From positions 1-64,000 of the forward strand of contig CALMII010000029.1 of NCBI GenBank assembly GCA_937864115.1: a DNA stretch of 64,000 bases, written 5' to 3'. Positions within the stretch are counted from its first letter, which is position 1, and each line of letters opens with the position of its first letter. Shown here in pieces: positions 23,988-32,959 of the stretch. The notes beneath the pieces are model-generated. The model was not told where the DNA came from and did no database searches. It saw only the letters and a list, made by a program, of their open reading frames with translations. The stretch is from an uncultured Steroidobacter sp. (GTDB taxonomy: Bacteria > Pseudomonadota > Gammaproteobacteria > Steroidobacterales > Steroidobacteraceae). The translations under genes were made by a program, and so were the position numbers.

Positions 23988-24388
23988 TCAGCGTCGCGCC
24001 GCATCCTCCACCGACACCACCACGGCCATCGCTGAATCCCCCGCCGCGCAGCCCTGGAACAGACCGAGCCCGCCGCCGAGCAGCGTCAGTTCCTCGATCA
24101 GTTCGATGATGGCACGCAGTCCCGTCGCGGCATGCGTAGTTGTTCATCTTCTCCAGCGGGAAGCTGTTTCACGCGCGAATACGATGTCGTTCACGGCGAA
24201 CGGATTGTGCGACTTCACGGCCTTGATGTCCTTGATGTCCTTGATCGACACGCCCGCGTGCTCGAGCGCGCGTCTGGTCGCGAGCACCGGTGCTTCCGGC
24301 ATGTGCGCCAGATCGCGGCGCGCCTGACCGAAGCCGAGCAGGCGGATGCGGATGCCGGGATTGCGGCTCGGCCCGGCAAGTACGGAAA
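23988..24388 (-). pseudogene. Remnant of a thiolase (acetyl-CoA acetyltransferase family)
   Basis: No intact frame spans this 400 bp, but pieces of the C-terminal half of a thiolase are readable in different frames. First NPGIRIRLLGFGQARRDLAHMPEAPVLATRRALEHAGVSIKDI, then KAVKSHNPFAVNDIVFARE, then (shifted) FPLEKMNNYAC, then (shifted again, with the active-site Cys/His segment deleted) TGLRAIIELIEELTLLGGG and LFQGCAAGDSAMAVVVSVEDAARR with a stop at 23988. The N-terminal half is missing and the fragment abuts the stop of the FAH gene. KDI is repeated three times through slippage of a nine-base unit near 24226-24246. Clearly non-functional. Confidence 0.75.
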
Positions 24389-25072
<684 letters not shown>

Positions 25073-25114
25073 GCGATGGCTCTGGATGGAACGAAGTAGC
25101 GAAAGAAGAAACGC

Positions 25115-25240
25115 TCAGCCGCGCGATTCGCGCCACAGGCCGAGCTGTTCCTGCACGACGCGGTCTGAATAGCTGAACAGTACCGAAGTCTCAACGGTTT
25201 CGCTCTCCGGCTCGCGCCCCTCATGAGGAATATCCATGTG
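25115..25240 (-). pseudogene. Probable 3' remnant of gentisate 1,2-dioxygenase
   Basis: The last ~35 codons read ETSVLFSYSDRVVQEQLGLWRESRG and stop at 25115, closely resembling the C-terminus of cupin-type gentisate 1,2-dioxygenases (a VLFSxSDRPVQExLGLWRE ending). Homology cannot be followed upstream beyond about 25240, and the hipBA module begins soon after. The position, just upstream of the FAH and zeta-GST genes, is where the ring-cleaving enzyme is expected in a gentisate operon. The identification rests on recall of a short segment. Confidence 0.45.
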
Positions 25241-25353
25241 GAGGCATCGAAATGCCGTGCGTCCGGACTTGCCTTCGCGATCTCCAGGCGCGGCGCCGTA
25301 TTGGCCACCCAGACTATCGCCCCAAAACGATATATCAAATACAATGCCTTAAG

Positions 25354-25374
25354 ACGATAATTTGAAATTATCGT
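25354..25374. promoter_or_regulatory. Perfect 21-bp palindrome ahead of hipBA, likely HipB operator
   Basis: ACGATAATTT and AAATTATCGT flank a single central G, giving perfect ten-base arms. Two further ACGATA half-sites occur just outside (about 25326 and 25381), with spacing suited to several repressor dimers. It lies 22 bp before the hipB ATG in a locally A+T-rich stretch. HipB of E. coli represses its operon by binding several palindromes, so autoregulation here is likely. Confidence 0.75.
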
Positions 25375-25396
25375 ACATAGACGATATGGTACCGCC

Positions 25397-25651
25397 ATGG
25401 ACCTTCCCTTACACGCACCAGCGCAGCTGCGCGCGCATCTGAAAGCCCTGCGCAAGGCCAGCGGCTTGACCCAGACTGAGCTCGCCAGGCGCCTTGGCAT
25501 CAAGCAGGCGCGAATGGCGGATATCGAGAAGCACCCCGAACTCATCTCCACGGCGCAGTTCATCCAGGTGCTCGCCGCCCTCGGCGTCGAAGTCCTGCTG
25601 CGCCAGAAGTCCACATCACCGGAACGCCCGGCGCCCAAGGGTGACTGGTGA
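25397..25651 (+). CDS. hipB: HipB-type antitoxin (XRE-family helix-turn-helix)
   Basis: An 84-residue protein with a standard XRE helix-turn-helix (QLRAHLKALRKASGLTQTELARRLGIKQARMADIEKHPELIS, residues 10-51), followed by FIQVLAALGVEVLLRQK, the short beta segment used for dimerisation, and a flexible tail ending in Trp (KGDW), as in HipB proteins. It binds and neutralises HipA and represses the operon. Its stop overlaps the hipA start by 4 bp. Confidence 0.9.
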   Translation: MDLPLHAPAQLRAHLKALRKASGLTQTELARRLGIKQARMADIEKHPELISTAQFIQVLAALGVEVLLRQKSTSPERPAPKGDW

Positions 25652-27027
25652 GCGCGCTCGAGGTCTGGATGAATGGCCGTCACGTCGGCCTCTGGCGGCA
25701 GACCCGGGGCGAGCAGGATCAGTTCATCTACGCCGCGAGCTGGCTCGAAGATGCGCAATTCCGGCCATTGTCGCTGTCGCTGCCGGTGACGTCGACGCGC
25801 GAAATCCGCGCACCCGAAGTCCGCAACTACTTCGACAACCTGCTTCCGGACAGCCAGCGGATTCGCGAACGGCTTCGCATCAGGCACAACGCGCGCTCGA
25901 CCCAGGCTTTCGATCTGCTCGAGACGATCGGCCGCGATTGCGTCGGCGCCGTACAGCTGACGCCGGAAGGCCAGACGCCCGTGGGCTGGGACCGGATCAC
26001 GTCTGCGCCGCTCAAGCCGAGAGAAGTGGAAACACTATTGCGGTCCGTCCCGGGCACGGAAGTCCCCCTCCTCCCCGGCGTCGAGAAGGAAGAGGAGTTT
26101 CGCATTTCGATCGCTGGCGTACAGGAGAAGACCGCGCTGCTGAAGATCGGCAATACGTGGCACCTGCCCACTGGCGCGACACCCACAACCCATATTTTCA
26201 AACTGCCGCTCGGCGTCGTCGGCGGCGGCCTGCAGCTCGATCTCTCGGACTCCGTCGACAATGAGTGGCTGTGTTCCGCGCTCTTCGAAGCCCTGAACCT
26301 GCCCGTCGTCAGTACACAGATCGGTCGTTTCGGCGATCAGCGCGTGCTCATCGTCGAGCGTTTCGATCGCGCATGGCAGGAGATTCCGAAGACGCAGAAT
26401 CCGAACGCAGCGAAGTTCAAGCCGCCGACCAAGGCATGGATCGCGCGACTGCCACAGGAAGATTTCTGCCAGGCCACCGGGCGTCCCCCGGACCTCAAGT
26501 ATGAGAAGGATGGGGGGCCCGGCATGACCGAAATCCTCAGGATTCTCACGGCAGGAAGCCAGCCCGAGCAGGACAGCTACTTCTTTGCCCTCTCCCAGTT
26601 GCTCTTCTGGATGCTCGCCGCCACCGATGGACATGCCAAGAACTTCTCCGTCTTCCAGCGGCGCGACGGCAACCGTCTCACGCCCTTCTACGATGTGCTC
26701 TCCGCCTGGCCAGTGATTGGCAACAAGGCACGTCAGCTACCGCCGCAGAAGGTGCGTATGGCGATGACGATGCGCACAGGCGCACGTCCGCACTACAGGT
26801 GGGACGAAATCCAGCCGCGCCATTTCAAGGCGCTTGCCGACCAGCTGCCCGCTCGGTACGTATGGGAAGGCATGAAGGGAACGGCACAGGCGGTGCCGGA
26901 TGCGATCGCCTCGGTGGAGAAGCGCTTGCCCGGGGATTTCAAGGAGTCCGTCTGGACGAGCATCACACAGGGTTTTGCGAGGAAAGCAAAGGAGTTCCTG
27001 GGCGAGGCGGAGAAGCTTGCTGGCTAG
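25648..27027 (+). CDS. hipA: HipA-family Ser/Thr kinase toxin
   Basis: HipA kinases phosphorylate targets such as glutamyl-tRNA synthetase, causing growth arrest and persistence. The 459-residue product has the N-terminal domain (LEVWMNGRHVGLWRQ), RNYFDNLLPDSQRIRERL, the P-loop-like ISIAGVQEKTALL (about residues 151-163), HIFKLP (ATP-site Lys), VLIVERFDR, the catalytic loop ATDGHAKNFSVF with its Asp, and PFYDVLSAWP for metal binding. Length is normal and every catalytic motif is intact, so it should be active. Overlaps hipB by 4 bp. Confidence 0.92.
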   Translation: MSALEVWMNGRHVGLWRQTRGEQDQFIYAASWLEDAQFRPLSLSLPVTSTREIRAPEVRNYFDNLLPDSQRIRERLRIRHNARSTQAFDLLETIGRDCVGAVQLTPEGQTPVGWDRITSAPLKPREVETLLRSVPGTEVPLLPGVEKEEEFRISIAGVQEKTALLKIGNTWHLPTGATPTTHIFKLPLGVVGGGLQLDLSDSVDNEWLCSALFEALNLPVVSTQIGRFGDQRVLIVERFDRAWQEIPKTQNPNAAKFKPPTKAWIARLPQEDFCQATGRPPDLKYEKDGGPGMTEILRILTAGSQPEQDSYFFALSQLLFWMLAATDGHAKNFSVFQRRDGNRLTPFYDVLSAWPVIGNKARQLPPQKVRMAMTMRTGARPHYRWDEIQPRHFKALADQLPARYVWEGMKGTAQAVPDAIASVEKRLPGDFKESVWTSITQGFARKAKEFLGEAEKLAG

Positions 27028-27112
27028 ATCGCGCATGCCCGACAAAGCGAAGCCGGTGGAGGTTCCCATCTCACCGACTTCGATGTCGAAACAACGAACG
27101 TCTTGCACCGAC

Positions 27113-28072
27113 CTAGCTGAGCTTGAACAACTGCTCCGCGTTGCCACTGGCGATCCGGGCGCGAGCATCGGAGTCCAGCGGAACCTCTTCCATGAACCTT
27201 CCGGCAAGCTCAGTCGTCTCGAACGGATAGTCGATCGAGAACATCACTCGTCCCGCACCGAGCGCACCGATCGAGCACAGCAGCGCATCGTTCGAACACT
27301 GACCGGACGTGGTGATGTAGAGATTGTTCCGGATGTAGTGAGACGGCAGATGCGTCAACGGGCGTTCCTGACGATACAGCTGATAGCGACTGTCCAATCT
27401 CCACAGCATGAACGGCAGCGTCTCTCCCATGTGCCCGAGGATCAACGACGCCTGCGGGTATCGATCGAATACGCCACCAAACACGATGCGCAGCGCATGA
27501 CTCGCTGTCTCAATCGTCCATCCCCAGGTCGCGCGAGTCAGCTCCGGATAGTCCAGCAGCGTCGTGAAGGTCGCCACCGGATCGGCCGGATGCAGATAGA
27601 CGGGGGCATTCAATGCCGATGCCCGCTCCCAGAACACGTCATAGCGTCGATCGTCGAGGAACACTCCGTGCGTCTGTCCATTGATCAGGGCGCCGCAGAA
27701 TCGCAGGTCGCGCACGCAACGTTCCAGCTCATTCGCCGCAGCCGCCGGATCCTGCATCGGCAGATGGGCGAACGCGCGGAAACGGGCCGGATGACGCTCG
27801 ACCTGCTTCGCCAGAAAATCGTTGGCTCGCTGCGAGGTTCGAATCGCAACGCCTGCGTCCTTCTCGATCTGCACGCCCGGACCAGCCATCGAGAGGATGC
27901 TGAGCGCGACGCCCGACTGATCCATGATGCCGAGTCGTTCGGAATCGTAGTCGTGGAGTCGACGAGTGATGGTCTCTTTGAGCGAACTCGGCAATGCCGC
28001 GACGCTCGGCTCCCAGTAGGAGACGAGTTCGGGGGCCATGCAGTGTTCTTCGAGGGCGATTTTCTTCAGCAT
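27113..28072 (-). CDS. Amidohydrolase-family decarboxylase (resorcylate/salicylate decarboxylase-like)
   Basis: A 319-residue member of the ACMSD-type amidohydrolases. The start MLKKIALEEH (ATG at 28072) carries the E-x-H metal motif at residues 8-10, exactly like gamma-resorcylate decarboxylases. VYLHPADP, LILGHMGETLPF and FSIDYPFE supply the other expected His and Asp positions. Relatives reversibly decarboxylate hydroxybenzoates or act on related acids without needing oxygen. It is the last gene of a six-gene operon, so it may remove a carboxyl group from the pathway's aromatic or enolic intermediate; the substrate is unknown. Confidence 0.8.
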   Translation of the reverse strand: MLKKIALEEHCMAPELVSYWEPSVAALPSSLKETITRRLHDYDSERLGIMDQSGVALSILSMAGPGVQIEKDAGVAIRTSQRANDFLAKQVERHPARFRAFAHLPMQDPAAAANELERCVRDLRFCGALINGQTHGVFLDDRRYDVFWERASALNAPVYLHPADPVATFTTLLDYPELTRATWGWTIETASHALRIVFGGVFDRYPQASLILGHMGETLPFMLWRLDSRYQLYRQERPLTHLPSHYIRNNLYITTSGQCSNDALLCSIGALGAGRVMFSIDYPFETTELAGRFMEEVPLDSDARARIASGNAEQLFKLS

Positions 28073-28104
28073 TGGTAGTCCTTCAACGATAGCGTCAAAC
28101 ACGA

Positions 28105-29034
28105 TCAGAAGCGCACACTGCCGGGCCCCTTGAGATTCAGCATTGCGCGCGCCTCTGCCGGCGTCGCGGGCTCCACGCCCATCTCTGCAAGGATTCGCCG
28201 GATTTTTGCCACTTGCTCAGCATTGCTGCGCGCGGGCTTGCCGCGCTCCAGGAACAAGCTGTCTTCCAGACCGACGCGTACGTTGCCACCGAGCAGCGCA
28301 GCCTGGGTGAGAAACGGCATTTGATGCCGTCCGGCGGCCAGCACAGACCACTGGTAGTTCTCCGCGCCGAACAGCCGGTCCGCCGTGCGCTTCATGAACA
28401 TGAGATTGTCCAGATCCGTGCCGATGCCGCCGAGGATGCCGAAAATCATCTGCACGAAGAACGGCGGCCTGACCAGGCCGCGATCCAGAAAGTGCGCCAG
28501 GCTGTAGAGATGGCCGATGTCATAGCACTCGTGCTCGAACTTCGTCCCCGCTCCACCGAGCGTCTCCAGAATGTACGTAATGTCTCGAAACGTATTGCGG
28601 AAGATGAAATCGTCGCTGTTGACGACGTAGGGCTGCTCCCACGGATACTTCCATTCCTTGACGCGCTTCGCCGCCGGAAAGATCGCGAAGTTCATGCTTC
28701 CCATGTTCAACGAGCACATCTCCGGCTGAAACCTCGCCGCTGCCGCCAGACGATCCTGTACGGTCATGGTCGGGCTGCCGCCAGTCGTCAGGTTGATGAC
28801 AGCATCCGTCTTCTGCCTGATCGCCGGCAGAAACTGCGCAAATACCTCCGGGTCTCCCGTCGGTTGTCCGGTCTCCGGCACCCGGGCATGCAGGTGAATG
28901 ATCGCCGCACCGGCGGCCGCAGCGGCAACCGATTCCGCCGCTATCTGCTCCGGCGTGATCGGTAGCGCGTCCGACATGGTCGGGGTATGCATCGCGCCCG
29001 TGATTGCACAGGTGATGATGGCTTTGTTGCTCAT
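28105..29034 (-). CDS. BKACE (beta-keto acid cleavage enzyme, DUF849) family protein
   Basis: BKACE enzymes condense a beta-keto acid with acetyl-CoA and cleave it into acetoacetate and a new CoA ester. The 309-residue product has the family start (KAIITCAITGAMHTPTMS...LPITPEQIAAESVAAAAAGAAIIHLHAR) with the zinc-binding HLHAR, VINLTTGG, PEMCSLNMGSMNF, KFEHECYDIGHL (catalytic Glu, metal His) and NVRVGLEDSLFLERGK. It sits next to a 3-hydroxyacid-dehydrogenase-type gene as in carnitine-like pathways, where the dehydrogenase makes the beta-keto acid that BKACE splits. The acetoacetate could feed the SCOT-type transferase encoded at 34-35 kb. Confidence 0.9.
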   Translation of the reverse strand: MSNKAIITCAITGAMHTPTMSDALPITPEQIAAESVAAAAAGAAIIHLHARVPETGQPTGDPEVFAQFLPAIRQKTDAVINLTTGGSPTMTVQDRLAAAARFQPEMCSLNMGSMNFAIFPAAKRVKEWKYPWEQPYVVNSDDFIFRNTFRDITYILETLGGAGTKFEHECYDIGHLYSLAHFLDRGLVRPPFFVQMIFGILGGIGTDLDNLMFMKRTADRLFGAENYQWSVLAAGRHQMPFLTQAALLGGNVRVGLEDSLFLERGKPARSNAEQVAKIRRILAEMGVEPATPAEARAMLNLKGPGSVRF

Positions 29035-29044
29035 GGATGTTTCT

Positions 29045-29950
29045 TCACTGACGCGCCGTTCGCGCGGCGACCAGGTGTTGCGTCAACTGTTCGCGCAGCG
29101 CACTCATCTGCGCCTCAGTCCACGATCGAAAGCCGGTACCGGACTTGAAACCCAGCCGGCCTGCGTCGACCTGCGCTTTCAGGAACTCGTGGGGTCCATC
29201 ATGTCGGTCCAGCGCCGGGATGATGGTGCGATGAATGTCGAGCGTCAGATCCAGGCCGACGAGATCCGCGTTCTCGAGCGGCCCCAGCACGGCCAGGCGC
29301 ATGCCAAAGCTGTTCTTCACGCAATCATCCACCGTCTGCGCATCGCAGATGCCGTCGGCAACCATGGCGATGGCTTCACGCCATAACGCATGCTGCAGAC
29401 GATTGGCGACGAAGCCCGGCACGTCCTTGCGAACATGGGCCGGCACCTTGCCGATGCTTCGCAAGAGCGCCATGCAGCGGGCCACGGTGTCGTCGGAAGC
29501 CTTTGCCTGAACCACCTCGACGAGCGGAATCAGCGGCGCCGGGTTCCACCAATGCGTGCCGACGATGCGCTCGGCGGTTGCCAGGCCTGCAACGATCTGA
29601 CCAATGGGAATGACCGATGTATTGGACGCAAGCATCGCGTGTGCCGGCGCATGCGTCACGAGTTCGGAGAAGACCTGGCGCTTGAGATGCAAGCGCTCCG
29701 GAACCGCCTCGGTCACGTAGTCGGCTTGTCGAACCGCACCGGCAAGATCATCGACGACCGATACATGCCGGGCGCCGCCAGCATCCGCACCGAGTGCCCG
29801 AAGGCCGTCGGCGATCCTCGACAAGACCGTTTCGCGCACGGCTGCAACCGGCTCATGCACGATCACGGAATGGCCGGCGGCGGCGAATGTTTGCGCGATC
29901 CCCGCGCCCATGAGCCCGCCGCCGATGACTGCAATCCGTTCGCCAGGCAT
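29045..29950 (-). CDS. 3-hydroxyacyl-CoA dehydrogenase-family (L-carnitine dehydrogenase-like) enzyme
   Basis: A 301-residue NAD-dependent dehydrogenase. The Rossmann motif is IAVIGGGLMGAGIAQTFAAAGHSVIVHEP (residues 5-33); ASNTSVIPI, GTHWWNPAPLIPLVEVVQ (catalytic His region) and PGFVANRLQHALWREAI are as in 3-hydroxybutyryl-CoA and L-carnitine dehydrogenases. The short C-terminal domain suits enzymes acting on free 3-hydroxy acids. It lies 10 bp upstream of the BKACE gene, which would use its beta-keto acid product. Confidence 0.88.
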   Translation of the reverse strand: MPGERIAVIGGGLMGAGIAQTFAAAGHSVIVHEPVAAVRETVLSRIADGLRALGADAGGARHVSVVDDLAGAVRQADYVTEAVPERLHLKRQVFSELVTHAPAHAMLASNTSVIPIGQIVAGLATAERIVGTHWWNPAPLIPLVEVVQAKASDDTVARCMALLRSIGKVPAHVRKDVPGFVANRLQHALWREAIAMVADGICDAQTVDDCVKNSFGMRLAVLGPLENADLVGLDLTLDIHRTIIPALDRHDGPHEFLKAQVDAGRLGFKSGTGFRSWTEAQMSALREQLTQHLVAARTARQ

Positions 29951-29952
29951 GA

Positions 29953-30753
29953 TCAGCCTGCTGTGTAGCCACCGTCTGCATAGACGATATGGCCCGTGTG
30001 AAAATCCGACGCCCGCGAGCAGAGAAACAGCAATGGGCCTGCCAGATCCTCAGGCTCTCCCAGTCGTCCGATCGGGACGCGCGCAAGAAAGCCGGTTCGC
30101 ACGCTCTGCGCTTTCTCGGTCTCTTCGAACATCCACGCGGTGAGCGGACTGCGAAACACGGTGGGCGCCAACGCATTCACGGTAATGCCGTGCTTGCCCC
30201 ACTCGCATCCCAATGCCTTGGTCAGTCCATCGACTGCCGACTTCGAGGTGCAGTAGGCGGAGTAGCCCGCAGGATGCCCGAGCTTGCCGCGTGCCGATGA
30301 GGTGAACACCACCTTGCCGCCGCGACCCTGCTTGATCATCTGTCGACCCGCAGCCTGCGCCATCAACCACGCACCCTCGACATTGGCGAGCATGACGCGC
30401 TGAAAACGCTCGGGCGCCATCTCGACGATGGGCGCCACGTCATTCATGCCCGACGCAACCACCAGCACGTCGACGCCACCATGCTCAGCCACCGCCGCAG
30501 CGACGATCGCCTCGCAATCGGCCTCGCTGTTCGGCCGTCGCGCCACGCTGTGCGCGGCGATGCCCGCCGCACTCAATTCATCGGCCAGCACGTTGAGGTT
30601 CGCTGAATCACCAGCAGTGATCGTGAGACGCGCCCCGGCAGCGCCCAGCGTGCTGCAGGCGACTTTCCCGAAGGCGCCAGTCGCGCCGACGACGATCGCC
30701 GACTTGCCGCTGACATCGAAAAGCTTGTCGATCTCCAGACGAGGCAGCGTCAT
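29953..30753 (-). CDS. Short-chain dehydrogenase/reductase (SDR)
   Basis: A 266-residue classical SDR. GATGAFGKVA gives the cofactor-binding glycine motif, VASGMNDVAP is near the NNAG position, TSSARGKLG holds the catalytic Ser and YCTSK the catalytic Tyr and Lys; ALAPTVFRSPLT fits the substrate loop. Start chosen at 30753, where the ATG overlaps the cupin stop by 4 bp; the longer frame to 30849 runs through the cupin gene. It probably oxidises a secondary alcohol intermediate of this pathway. Confidence 0.88.
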   Translation of the reverse strand: MTLPRLEIDKLFDVSGKSAIVVGATGAFGKVACSTLGAAGARLTITAGDSANLNVLADELSAAGIAAHSVARRPNSEADCEAIVAAAVAEHGGVDVLVVASGMNDVAPIVEMAPERFQRVMLANVEGAWLMAQAAGRQMIKQGRGGKVVFTSSARGKLGHPAGYSAYCTSKSAVDGLTKALGCEWGKHGITVNALAPTVFRSPLTAWMFEETEKAQSVRTGFLARVPIGRLGEPEDLAGPLLFLCSRASDFHTGHIVYADGGYTAG

Positions 30754-31100
30754 GTCGCCCCCTTCGGATACGGCATCACGACGATCATCGACGCGACGAC
30801 ATTTCCTTCGTTCCGGATCGCGCGCCCTTCGCCGGCAGGAATGAAGCAACTGTCGAGAGCGCGCAGCACGTGTGTCTCACCCGTACCAAGCTCGACGGTG
30901 ATCTCGCCTTCGAGAACCACGTAGATCTTCCCGAGCGCGCCGACATCCATGTCCGCGCCTCCACCCGGGAGAAAATAGCTCAGGCCGGTCCACGCAAAGT
31001 CGGCGGCGCTTGCGTCGAATCCCTGCAGCCGCAACGAGCGCATATCGAAGTGCCTGGGCGCGTCGTAGCGCCTGGCATCGGCAAGCCGGGTAATCTGCAT
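30750..31100 (-). CDS. Small cupin-domain protein
   Basis: A 116-residue single-domain cupin. Strands are readable (GLSYFLPGGGADMDVGALGKIYVVLEGEITVELGTGETHVLRALDSCFIPAGEGRAIRNEG), but the usual metal-binding His residues of motif 1 are replaced (GGGADMD where GxxxxHxH is expected), so metal binding is doubtful. It may be a binding or isomerase-like accessory protein. It lies between the cyclase gene (4 bp gap) and the SDR gene (4 bp overlap), so it belongs to the operon. Confidence 0.8.
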   Translation of the reverse strand: MQITRLADARRYDAPRHFDMRSLRLQGFDASAADFAWTGLSYFLPGGGADMDVGALGKIYVVLEGEITVELGTGETHVLRALDSCFIPAGEGRAIRNEGNVVASMIVVMPYPKGAT

Positions 31101-31104
31101 GGGA

Positions 31105-31974
31105 CTACTCCGCCCGGCCGGTTTCGAGCCGGAACGATCCGGACGGATCGACGATGGCAACCAATCTCACGATGCAACCGTCGCCCTTCTTCCAGCGCCA
31201 TGGAAAGGCCGCGAAGGTGACGCGCTTGCCAGTGACCTTGTCGATATCGCCGCCGACATTCTCGAAGCCGCAGATTCCCGCCGACAGGATGGCGCGATGG
31301 CACGGCTCCCATTCCGGAAAGTCCTCGATGACCTTGCGGCCAGTCTCCTGCTCATATTCCTTGTTGACCTGAGGCAACAGGCCGTTCGGCGCACCGGGGC
31401 CGTGCGGACCGATGGCAGTGCCGAGCGGATGATCCAGCGCCTGCGTATCCGAGCCGCACATCTTGACGCCGCGCTCGACGAACCATTCGCCGGCCTCCTT
31501 GTAGAAGCCCGGCGAGTAGCCGTAGTACAAGGAGTTGTCGCCGTAGTATTTGTGCCAGCCAGTGTTGACGATGACGATGTCGCCGCGACGAATCTGCGGC
31601 CGCGCGTTCTCCAGATCCTTCGCGGTGATGACTTCCCATTTCTTCTTGGGAATCGACACCACGACGCCCGTGCCGAAGAAATAAGGCAGCGGCACTTCAT
31701 CCATGAACGGCGTGCCCTGCACGACGTGCGCGGGCGCGTCGATATGCGTGCCTGAATGCATCACCGTGGTGATGCGCTGAGTGAGTACGCCCGACTTCGA
31801 CATGCCGTGCAGGCGCTCGATCTTCACGTCTTCGAAGTACGGCCAGCACGGCTGGCCGAGCCCCCAGGGATGGCTCAGATCGTAGAACTCCAGTCCCATG
31901 CTGTTCCTGAGATTGGACTCCCCGAACTTGCACAACGTCTCATCGCGCCAATCGCCCTGCTCCCACCCTGACAT
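31105..31974 (-). CDS. Cyclase-family hydrolase (kynurenine-formamidase-like)
   Basis: A 289-residue metal-dependent hydrolase of the cyclase family. The diagnostic HSGTHIDAPAH motif (family HxGTHxDxPxH) binds the metals; LEFYDLSHPWGLGQPCWPYF and GDIVIVNTGWHKYYG fit the rest. Relatives include kynurenine formamidase and isatin hydrolase, which open ring amides or hydrolyse amides and lactones. First gene of the six-gene catabolic operon; GAGGTGG lies just ahead of the ATG at 31974. The likely operator and promoter are in the 180 bp shared with the divergent IclR gene. Confidence 0.85.
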   Translation of the reverse strand: MSGWEQGDWRDETLCKFGESNLRNSMGLEFYDLSHPWGLGQPCWPYFEDVKIERLHGMSKSGVLTQRITTVMHSGTHIDAPAHVVQGTPFMDEVPLPYFFGTGVVVSIPKKKWEVITAKDLENARPQIRRGDIVIVNTGWHKYYGDNSLYYGYSPGFYKEAGEWFVERGVKMCGSDTQALDHPLGTAIGPHGPGAPNGLLPQVNKEYEQETGRKVIEDFPEWEPCHRAILSAGICGFENVGGDIDKVTGKRVTFAAFPWRWKKGDGCIVRLVAIVDPSGSFRLETGRAE

Positions 31975-32013
31975 GATTCCACCTCTGTTCTTATAACCAC
32001 GATACGGTACATC

Positions 32014-32036
32014 TGTCTCATATAGTGGGCTATAGA
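32014..32036. promoter_or_regulatory. Imperfect dyad between the catabolic operon and the IclR gene
   Basis: TATAG and CTATA flank TGGG, and TGTCT and AGACA lie outside with a two-base offset, giving an imperfect dyad 40 bp ahead of the cyclase ATG in the divergent intergenic region. It is the best operator candidate for the neighbouring IclR regulator, but no consensus supports it. Confidence 0.35.
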
Positions 32037-32155
32037 CACGAATCAAAGTCAAGCGTCGGATTGCTGCTGGCGACGACGATCCAGCCCCACGGGCCGCTCG
32101 GATATACTCATCGGCGTTCAAGCTGCCGCGTTCTCACCTGGAGTCCAGAACACCC

Positions 32156-32929
32156 GTGCCCCGCGAAAAAAGCAGAACCCCGCACAGCAACCGCCAGGGA
32201 ATCCAGGTCATCGCACGCGCCGCGGCAGTGCTCCGCGCCTTGGAGGATGAGCCGGAAGGATTGAGTCTCGGACAGCTGGCTCAACGCGTGAATCTCGCCC
32301 GCTCCACCGTACAACGCATCGTCGCAGCGCTTGCGGACGAGCACTTGTTGATCGCTGCCGCACCCTCTGCGGGAGTCAAGCTCGGACCGGCACTGGTACG
32401 TCTGGCTTCATCCGCGAACGTCGACATCGATCAACTCGTCCGGCCCGCGCTGTCCAGGCTCTCGAAGGCACTCAAGGAAACGGTGGATCTTTCGCAGTTG
32501 AAAGGTAGCGGCGCCATTTTCATCGATCAGATCCCGGGGGAGCATCGACTCCGGGCCGTGTCCGCCATAGGCGAAAGTTTTCCGCTTCATTGCACGGCGA
32601 ACGGCAAGGCACTTCTGAGCCTGTTGCCGGATGAGAAGTGGACGAAGCTGATCGGCAGATCGCTACGAGCGCACACCGCACACACCATCACCGATATCGA
32701 TACGCTCCACCAACAGATCCAGGAATGCCGACGCACTCACATCACGTACGATCGGGAGGAGCACACAGAAGGCATTGCGGCGGTGGGCACCGCGTTTCTC
32801 GATCCGATCGGGCGTCCGCTCGCGATCTCGATTCCCGTCCCGACGACTCGCTTCGGCAGGATCGAAACGAAACTCGTCACCGAACTGCGCCGGACACGCA
32901 AGGAAATCGAGGCCCTGCTGGGCCGTTGA
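32156..32929 (+). CDS. IclR-family transcriptional regulator
   Basis: A 257-residue IclR protein: an N-terminal winged helix (QVIARAAAVLRALEDEPEGLSLGQLAQRVNLARSTVQRIVAALADEHLL, about residues 19-67) and the C-terminal ligand-binding domain (LRAVSAIGESFPLHCTANGKALLSLL, then GIAAVGTAFLDPIGRPLAISIPVPTTRF). It starts with GTG. It diverges from the six-gene operon at 27.1-32.0 kb and probably controls it in response to the substrate or an intermediate. Confidence 0.93.
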   Translation: MPREKSRTPHSNRQGIQVIARAAAVLRALEDEPEGLSLGQLAQRVNLARSTVQRIVAALADEHLLIAAAPSAGVKLGPALVRLASSANVDIDQLVRPALSRLSKALKETVDLSQLKGSGAIFIDQIPGEHRLRAVSAIGESFPLHCTANGKALLSLLPDEKWTKLIGRSLRAHTAHTITDIDTLHQQIQECRRTHITYDREEHTEGIAAVGTAFLDPIGRPLAISIPVPTTRFGRIETKLVTELRRTRKEIEALLGR

Positions 32930-32959
32930 GCGTCCACCGGCGAGGCACTTGCGCGGTTG

